64,000 nt of DNA from Bog-473 sp963766995 (GTDB taxonomy: Bacteria; Actinomycetota; Acidimicrobiia; Acidimicrobiales; RAAP-2): positions 682,001 through 746,000 of the forward strand of contig CAVYCE010000001.1 in assembly GCA_963766995.1 (NCBI GenBank), written 5' to 3'. Position numbers and translations under genes: made by a program. The notes below the pieces were generated by a model, which saw only the letters and a list, made by a program, of their open reading frames with translations, was not told the DNA's origin and made no database searches. Positions 59,362 through 64,000 of this stretch are shown here, piece after piece. Every line of letters starts with the position of its first letter. Position 1 is the first letter of the stretch.

Positions 59362-60483
59362 TCATTCGACGAGCTGTCCGATCGGTACGTAGGGCAGTCC
59401 GTGCGCATCGGCCACGGGCTTGTACACCACATAGCCGTTGACCACGTTGACGCCTTCGGCCAGGGCACTGTCGGCTCGCACCGCCGCCTTCCATCCATTG
59501 GTCGCGATGTTCAAGGTGTAAGGCAGCGTGGCGTTAGCCAACGCATGGGTGGAGGTGTGGGGCACAGCGCCGGGCATGTTGGCCACGCAATAGAAGATGG
59601 AACCGTGCACCTCAAATGTCGGATTGGAGTGCGTCGTCGGCCGGGTCGACTCGAAACACCCTCCTTGGTCGACGGAGATGTCCACCAGCACTGACCCGAC
59701 CCGCATCTGCTCGACCAGGGCGTCTGAGACCAGCATGGGGGCGCGAGCGCCGACAACGAGGACGGCTCCAATGACGATGTCGGCATCGAGGCAGATCTCC
59801 TCAACGGCGTGTTGGGACGAAGCCACAGTCTCCAGCGCTCCGCGGAAATAGTGGTCGAACTCCCGGAGCCGGTCGAGGTTACGGTCGAGCACGAACACGT
59901 CGGAATGCATGCCGACGGCCATGGTGGCGGCAGCCATGCCGACCACGCCCGCGCCCAGAATCACCACCCGGGCGGCGCGCACCCCCGGTACTCCGCACAC
60001 CAGCACGCCGCGCCCGCCACCAGGTCGCATCAGGTGGTGGGTGCCCATCAACGGCGCCATCCGACCGGCTACCTCACTCATCGGAGCCAGCAGGGGTAGC
60101 GAATTGTCAGGCATCCGAACCGTCTCGTAGGCGATGCCTACATTGCCGCCAGCGATCAGCGCATCAGTGCATTCCTTCGATGCAGCCAAGTGGAGATAGG
60201 TGAACAAAATCTGGTCGCGACGAGCGTCAAGCCGGTGATATTCCGACGCCACCGGCTCTTTGACCTTGCACACCAGGTCCGACGCAGCCCACAGGTCATC
60301 GGGATCTTTAATGATGACGGCACCGGTGCGGACGAATTCCTCGTCAGGCATGGAAGACCCTTCCCCGGCGCCCGCCTCGACGTACACCGTGTGTCCCGCC
60401 GAGGTGAGTTCCCGCACACCGGCAGGCGTCAGTGCTACCCGGTACTCATCGTCCTTCACTTCTTTGGGGATCCCGACAATCAT
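59362..60483 (-). CDS. ald: Alanine dehydrogenase
   Basis: A 373-residue NAD-dependent enzyme: MIVGIPKEVKDDEYRVALTP is the family start, followed by CKVKEPVASEY, LFTYLHLAASKE with the catalytic histidine, VVILGAGVVGMAAATMAVGM (NAD loop) and VDISVDQGGCFESTRPTTHS. It converts alanine plus NAD+ to pyruvate and ammonium, reversibly. It lies directly after the aminoaldehyde dehydrogenase gene (3 nt), and an aminotransferase that may use pyruvate as acceptor is 2 kb away. In that layout it would recycle alanine to pyruvate. Confidence 0.95.
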   Translation of the reverse strand: MIVGIPKEVKDDEYRVALTPAGVRELTSAGHTVYVEAGAGEGSSMPDEEFVRTGAVIIKDPDDLWAASDLVCKVKEPVASEYHRLDARRDQILFTYLHLAASKECTDALIAGGNVGIAYETVRMPDNSLPLLAPMSEVAGRMAPLMGTHHLMRPGGGRGVLVCGVPGVRAARVVILGAGVVGMAAATMAVGMHSDVFVLDRNLDRLREFDHYFRGALETVASSQHAVEEICLDADIVIGAVLVVGARAPMLVSDALVEQMRVGSVLVDISVDQGGCFESTRPTTHSNPTFEVHGSIFYCVANMPGAVPHTSTHALANATLPYTLNIATNGWKAAVRADSALAEGVNVVNGYVVYKPVADAHGLPYVPIGQLVE

Positions 60484-60486
60484 GGT

Positions 60487-61914
60487 TCACTCCTCGATGT
60501 TGCTCATTACATGCTTGATCCTGGTGTAGTCCTCGAACCCGTAGGCAGAGAGGTCCTTCCCGTACCCCGACCGCTTGAATCCCCCATGGGGCATCTCGGC
60601 CACCAGGGGGATGTGCGTGTTAATCCACACGCAGCCGAAATCCAGGTCTCTCGCCATGCGCATGGCGCGTCCGTGGTCTGTGGTCCACACCGACGACGCC
60701 AATCCGTATTCCACGCCGTTGGCCCACTGCAGTGCCTCGGCCTCGCTGCTGAATTCCTGCACCGTGACGACGGGACCAAACACCTCGGATTGCACCAACT
60801 CGTCGTCCTGTCGCAATCCAGCCACCACCGTCGGTGCGAAGCAGTAGCCGCGTTCTCCGACAGGCGTCCCACCTGTGGCCACGGTGGCATGCGACGGAAT
60901 GCGCTCGACAAAGCCACGGACTCGCTCGAGCTGGTTGGCGTTGTTGAGCGGCCCGTAGTCGGCGTCGAGGTTGTCTGGGCCGCCGACGGTGGTCCCTTTT
61001 GCCTGTTCGACCAGGGCAGCCAACAATTCGTCGTGGATCCCGCGCCCGGCCAGCACTCGAGTCGCCGCGGTGCAGTCCTGCCCGGCGTTGAAGTACCCGG
61101 CACCGGCAATCCCCTCGGCTGCTGCGGCGGCATCGGCATCGTCGAACACAATGACCGGCGCCTTGCCTCCCAGTTCGAGATGCACCCGCTTGAGGGTCGG
61201 GGCCGCCGCGGCCGCTACCTCCATGCCGGCCCGCACCGAGCCAGTCACCGACACCATTGCCGCGATGTCGTGGACAACCAACGCTCGACCGGTGTCGCGA
61301 TCGCCACACACCACGTTGAAGACACCAGGTGGCAGGTGTTCGGCCATGATTTCAGCCAGTAAGAGGGCCGTGACCGGCGTCGTATCTGACGGCTTCAGCA
61401 CCATGGTGTTACCGGCGGCCAGCGCCGGCGCGAACTTCCACACTGCCATCATCATCGGGTAGTTCCAGGGCGTGACTGCGCCGCACACCCCGATGGGCTC
61501 ACGCCGAATGAACGAGGTATGTCCGGCCATGTACTCAGTGGCCGCCAATCCCTGTAGATGGCGGGCGGCGCCAGCAAAGAAGCGAATCTGGTCCACCATC
61601 GGAGGGATCTCTTCGTCCATCGTCAGCTGCAGTGGCTTGCCGGTGTTCTCGCTCTCAGCCTGGACCAAGTTGTGGGCGGCCGCTTCAACGGCGTCGGCGA
61701 TGCGAATGAGGGCCAGAGCCCGCTCGCTAGGTGTGGTCCGCTTCCATGAGGTGAACGCTTCGCATGCCACCCGGAGCGCCCGATCAATGTCGCCCGGTCC
61801 CGAAACCGGCGCTTCGGCGAAGGCCTCTCCAGTGGCTGGGTTGATCAACTGCGCCAGTGGGCCGTCCTCGGCATCGCAGTAGGTCCCGCCGATGAAGTTC
61901 TGCAACCTGCGCAC
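60487..61914 (-). CDS. Aldehyde dehydrogenase, aminobutyraldehyde/aminoaldehyde type
   Basis: About 475 residues from GTG 61914, which has the strong ribosome site GAGGAGA ahead. It has NFIGGTYCDAEDGPLAQLINPATGE, VTPWNYPMMMAVWKFAPAL, LELGGKAPVIVF (general-base Glu), FNAGQDCTAATRVL (nucleophile Cys), and a C-terminal MPHGGFKRSGYGKDLSAYGFEDYTRIKHV. This is the PatD/PuuC-like family, oxidising 4-aminobutyraldehyde or related aldehydes to GABA. Divergent Lrp regulator gene and the aminotransferase support amine catabolism. Confidence 0.9.
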   Translation of the reverse strand: MRRLQNFIGGTYCDAEDGPLAQLINPATGEAFAEAPVSGPGDIDRALRVACEAFTSWKRTTPSERALALIRIADAVEAAAHNLVQAESENTGKPLQLTMDEEIPPMVDQIRFFAGAARHLQGLAATEYMAGHTSFIRREPIGVCGAVTPWNYPMMMAVWKFAPALAAGNTMVLKPSDTTPVTALLLAEIMAEHLPPGVFNVVCGDRDTGRALVVHDIAAMVSVTGSVRAGMEVAAAAAPTLKRVHLELGGKAPVIVFDDADAAAAAEGIAGAGYFNAGQDCTAATRVLAGRGIHDELLAALVEQAKGTTVGGPDNLDADYGPLNNANQLERVRGFVERIPSHATVATGGTPVGERGYCFAPTVVAGLRQDDELVQSEVFGPVVTVQEFSSEAEALQWANGVEYGLASSVWTTDHGRAMRMARDLDFGCVWINTHIPLVAEMPHGGFKRSGYGKDLSAYGFEDYTRIKHVMSNIEE

Positions 61915-62006
61915 TCGGCTCTCCTCATGTCTACCTTGTCCTGAGTACACAATCACAGACAAATCAGCCTTCGACAAGCGATTTCGCAACAAATACAGAT
62001 CTAGAC

Positions 62007-62051
62007 GCCGAATTCTGCTTGACTGATGCCACATTCGTGACACAATTCGGC
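62007..62051. promoter_or_regulatory. Inverted repeat GCCGAATT...AATTCGGC in the ALDH/Lrp divergon
   Basis: GCCGAATT at 62007-62014 and AATTCGGC at 62044-62051 form 8-nt arms in the 179-nt gap between the divergent aldehyde dehydrogenase and Lrp genes. Intervening sequence contains CACATTCGTGACAC. Lrp/AsnC proteins bind such phased inverted sites. Location close to the Lrp start (62094) suggests autoregulation plus control of the divergent genes. Confidence 0.42.
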
Positions 62052-62093
62052 AGAAGGCCCGCGAAGCCGGATTTAACGAGGACGAGGAGAGGC

Positions 62094-62600
62094 ATGTCCA
62101 ACACGGACGAGCCGACGCAGACGACTAACACCGATGTAGATACCGGGGCGAGTACCTTCCTCGACGCTCCGAACCGAGCCATCATCGAGGCCCTCCAAAA
62201 GGATGGTCGCCAGCCCTATGGGGCCATTGCTGAAGCGGTGGGCCTCTCAGAGGCGGCAGTGCGTCGGCGGGTACAGCGGCTGCGCGATGCCGGGATCATG
62301 CAGATAGTGGCCGTGACCGACCCACTGCAGTTGGGCTTCACGCGCCAGGCGATGGTCGGCATCAACGTGGAGGGCGACGTGCGGATCGTGGCCGACAAGC
62401 TGTCTTCACTGCCCGAAGTCGACTACGTCGTCATGTGCGCTGGCTCCTTCGATCTATTGGCCGAATTGGTGTGCGAGAGCGATGAGCGCCTGCTCGAAGT
62501 GCTCAACGATTCGGTGCGCTCCATCCCTGGTGTGCGGGGCACGGAGACGTTCCTGTATCTCAAGTTGGCCAAACAGACATACACGTGGGGAACCCGGTAA
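62094..62600 (+). CDS. Lrp/AsnC-family transcriptional regulator
   Basis: A 168-residue regulator: the helix-turn-helix DAPNRAIIEALQKDGRQPYGAIAEAVGLSEAAVRRRVQRLRDAGI, then the RAM ligand domain with VAVTDPLQLGFTRQAMVGINVEG, VMCAGSFDLLAELVC and DSVRSIPGVRGTETFLYL. ATG 62094 has GAGGAGAGGC upstream. Lrp-type proteins sense amino acids; the divergent aldehyde dehydrogenase/ald genes and the downstream aminotransferase are the expected regulon. Confidence 0.94.
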   Translation: MSNTDEPTQTTNTDVDTGASTFLDAPNRAIIEALQKDGRQPYGAIAEAVGLSEAAVRRRVQRLRDAGIMQIVAVTDPLQLGFTRQAMVGINVEGDVRIVADKLSSLPEVDYVVMCAGSFDLLAELVCESDERLLEVLNDSVRSIPGVRGTETFLYLKLAKQTYTWGTR

Positions 62601-62638
62601 GCGCGCCAGCGCCTACTTCCCACCCGAGCGGAGGCATC

Positions 62639-64000
62639 ATGAGCAGTACCAGTCCGGAGAATTCAGCCCTCAGCGAGAGCGCAAAGCGTCACCTATGGAT
62701 GCACTTCAGTCGCTTGGGTGCATACGAGACGAATGAAGTGCCCGTGATGGTGCGCGGTGAGGGCGCCTACGTCTGGGACCAGCACGGCAAGAAGTACCTC
62801 GATGGGCTGGCGGGCCTTTTCACATCACAACTGGGCCACGGTCGTCACGAGTTGGCCGAAGCCGGAGCCAAGCAGGCCAGCACCTTGGCCTACTTCCCGT
62901 TGTGGACCTACGCCCACCCCAAGGCCATTGAGTTGGCTGAGCGCCTCGCCGGGTATGCGCCAGGAGACCTCAATCGGGTCTTCTTCACCTCGGGTGGTTC
63001 AGAGGCCGTGGAATCGGCGTGGAAATTGGCCCGTCAATATTTCAAACTGACCGGACAGCCGCAACGCACCAAGGTGATCAGCCGTTACATCGCCTATCAC
63101 GGCACCACCATGGGAGCCCTGTCCATTACCGGCATCCCGGATCTCAAGACACCATTCGAACCACTGGTCAACGGTGCCATCAAGGTGCCCAACACCAACT
63201 TCTACCGCGCTCCGGTGTATGCCGACGATGAAGTGGCATTCGGCCAGTGGGCAGCCGACGAAATCGAACGAGCCATCCTGCGCGCCGGGCCGAACACGGT
63301 CGCCGCAGTTTTTCTGGAGCCGGTGCAAAACGCCGGAGGCTGTTTTCCCCCACCTCCCGGCTACTTCCAACGCGTGCGCGAAATCTGCGATCGCCATGGT
63401 GTCCTGCTGGTGTCCGATGAAGTGATCTGCGCCTTCGGTCGGTTGGGCCATTGGTTCGGTGCCGAACGATTTGGCTACCAGCCCGACATCATCACCGTGG
63501 CCAAGGGGATCACCTCGGGGTATGCGCCGCTCGGTGCCATGATTGTTTCGGACCGCCTGTGCGAGCCCTATTTGGAGGCGGGGGTGTCGTTCCTTCATGG
63601 ATTCACCTTCGCCGGGCACCCGGTCAGCTGCGCCGTGGCCCTGGCCAACCTCGACGTGTTCGAGGGCGAGCAGATACTCCAACACGTCCAGGCCACTGAA
63701 ACCGAGTTCCGTTCCGGGTTGGAAACGCTCTACGACCTCCCGATTGTGGGCAATGTCCGCGGAGCCGGTTTCTTCTACGGGATCGAACTGGTGAAGGACA
63801 AGGACACTCGTCAGTCCTTCAATGATGAGGAGTCGGAGCGCCTCTTGCGGGGGTACCTGTCCGGTGCTCTCTTCAACGCCGGACTCATCTGTCGAGCCGA
63901 CGATCGGGGCGACCCCGTCGTGCAGCTGTCGCCCCCGCTCATCTGCGGCACCGAAGAGATCGAATTCATGGTCTCCACACTGCGCGAAGTACTGAGCGAG
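62639..64000 (+). CDS. Class III aminotransferase (omega-amino acid/polyamine:pyruvate type), truncated by window end
   Basis: 454 residues are present without a stop, so only the last few of a typical 455-470 are missing. It shows YLDGLAGLFTSQLGHG, FFTSGGSEAVESAWKLARQY (PLP phosphate loop), YHGTTMGALSITG, EPVQNAGGCFPPPPGY, LLVSDEVICAFGRLG, and the Schiff-base lysine in TVAKGITSGYAPLGAM. ATG 62639 follows GAGCGGAGGC. Members of this type transaminate putrescine, GABA or beta-alanine, often with pyruvate as acceptor. This reading runs off the window at 64000. Confidence 0.92.
   Translation, partial: MSSTSPENSALSESAKRHLWMHFSRLGAYETNEVPVMVRGEGAYVWDQHGKKYLDGLAGLFTSQLGHGRHELAEAGAKQASTLAYFPLWTYAHPKAIELAERLAGYAPGDLNRVFFTSGGSEAVESAWKLARQYFKLTGQPQRTKVISRYIAYHGTTMGALSITGIPDLKTPFEPLVNGAIKVPNTNFYRAPVYADDEVAFGQWAADEIERAILRAGPNTVAAVFLEPVQNAGGCFPPPPGYFQRVREICDRHGVLLVSDEVICAFGRLGHWFGAERFGYQPDIITVAKGITSGYAPLGAMIVSDRLCEPYLEAGVSFLHGFTFAGHPVSCAVALANLDVFEGEQILQHVQATETEFRSGLETLYDLPIVGNVRGAGFFYGIELVKDKDTRQSFNDEESERLLRGYLSGALFNAGLICRADDRGDPVVQLSPPLICGTEEIEFMVSTLREVLSE

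Noticed and set aside
1..64000. CRISPR arrays, insertion sequences, integrase or prophage genes, rRNA and tRNA genes
   Set aside because: No regularly spaced repeats, transposase or integrase motifs, terminal inverted repeats or structural RNA signatures were found on reading through the window.

Overview
The window reads as one continuous piece of a high-GC actinobacterial chromosome, most likely from the class Acidimicrobiia or a near relative (inference). Pointers are a cysteine desulfurase-mnmA-ligA gene order, a PASTA-domain Ser/Thr kinase, F420-type oxidoreductases (LLM and DDN-like), largely actinobacterial domains (DUF1707, DUF2332, DUF2834, DUF3052), and dense fatty-acid, steroid-like and polyamine catabolism. 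I see no phage, IS element, CRISPR array, rRNA or tRNA. Coding density is very high: same-strand neighbours commonly overlap by 1-4 nt, and all twelve convergent gene pairs overlap or lie within 20 nt.

Region by region. 0-9.9 kb (minus): one long run from a frameshifted acyl-CoA synthetase through gabD-like aldehyde dehydrogenase, cysteine desulfurase, mnmA, ligA, a PASTA kinase, a small CxxC protein and an MFS transporter. 9.9-17 kb: sirtuin, GNAT, a small membrane protein, a PuuD-like amidotransferase with a lone B12-binding domain, a divergent glutamine-synthetase-family ligase, an FGGY sugar kinase, and a yceI/marR divergon. 17-25 kb: ileS, a MetF-like reductase, HAD phosphatases, glutathione peroxidase, quinone oxidoreductase and GNATs. 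25-30 kb (minus): DDN-like protein and a coupled operon of DUF35, thiolase, cyclodeaminase-family protein and FolD, plus SnoaL and LLM genes. 30-43.7 kb: FMN hydroxyacid oxidase and acyl-CoA synthetase, HAD, signal peptidase I, DUF3052, methyltransferase, DUF2332, LLM, SDR, a membrane protein, a Coq4-like protein, two DUF899 paralogues around a TauD dioxygenase, and a YcaQ-like protein.

43.7-50.1 kb (minus): a catabolic operon with two acyl-CoA dehydrogenases, a methylacyl-CoA racemase/CoA transferase, two hot-dog hydratases and a Baeyer-Villiger monooxygenase. Its content resembles steroid or isoprenoid side-chain degradation. Across an intergenic region lie a DUF1707/LiaF-like/cyclase fusion and, divergently, an HMG-CoA-synthase-like/DUF35 fusion coupled to a thiolase. 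54.5-57.2 kb: a DUF2834 membrane protein, a phytoene-desaturase-like oxidoreductase and a TetR regulator, with matching GTCAA-N2-TTGAC palindromes upstream of both enzyme-side transcription units. 57.5-59.4 kb: two tandem exported proteins sharing a two-cysteine module, the second fused to a GH43-like propeller. 59.4-64 kb: alanine dehydrogenase, aminoaldehyde dehydrogenase, Lrp/AsnC regulator and a class III aminotransferase running off the end, together a likely polyamine/omega-amino-acid catabolic locus. It may connect functionally with the gabD-like, glutamine-synthetase-like and PuuD-like genes near 7-14 kb.
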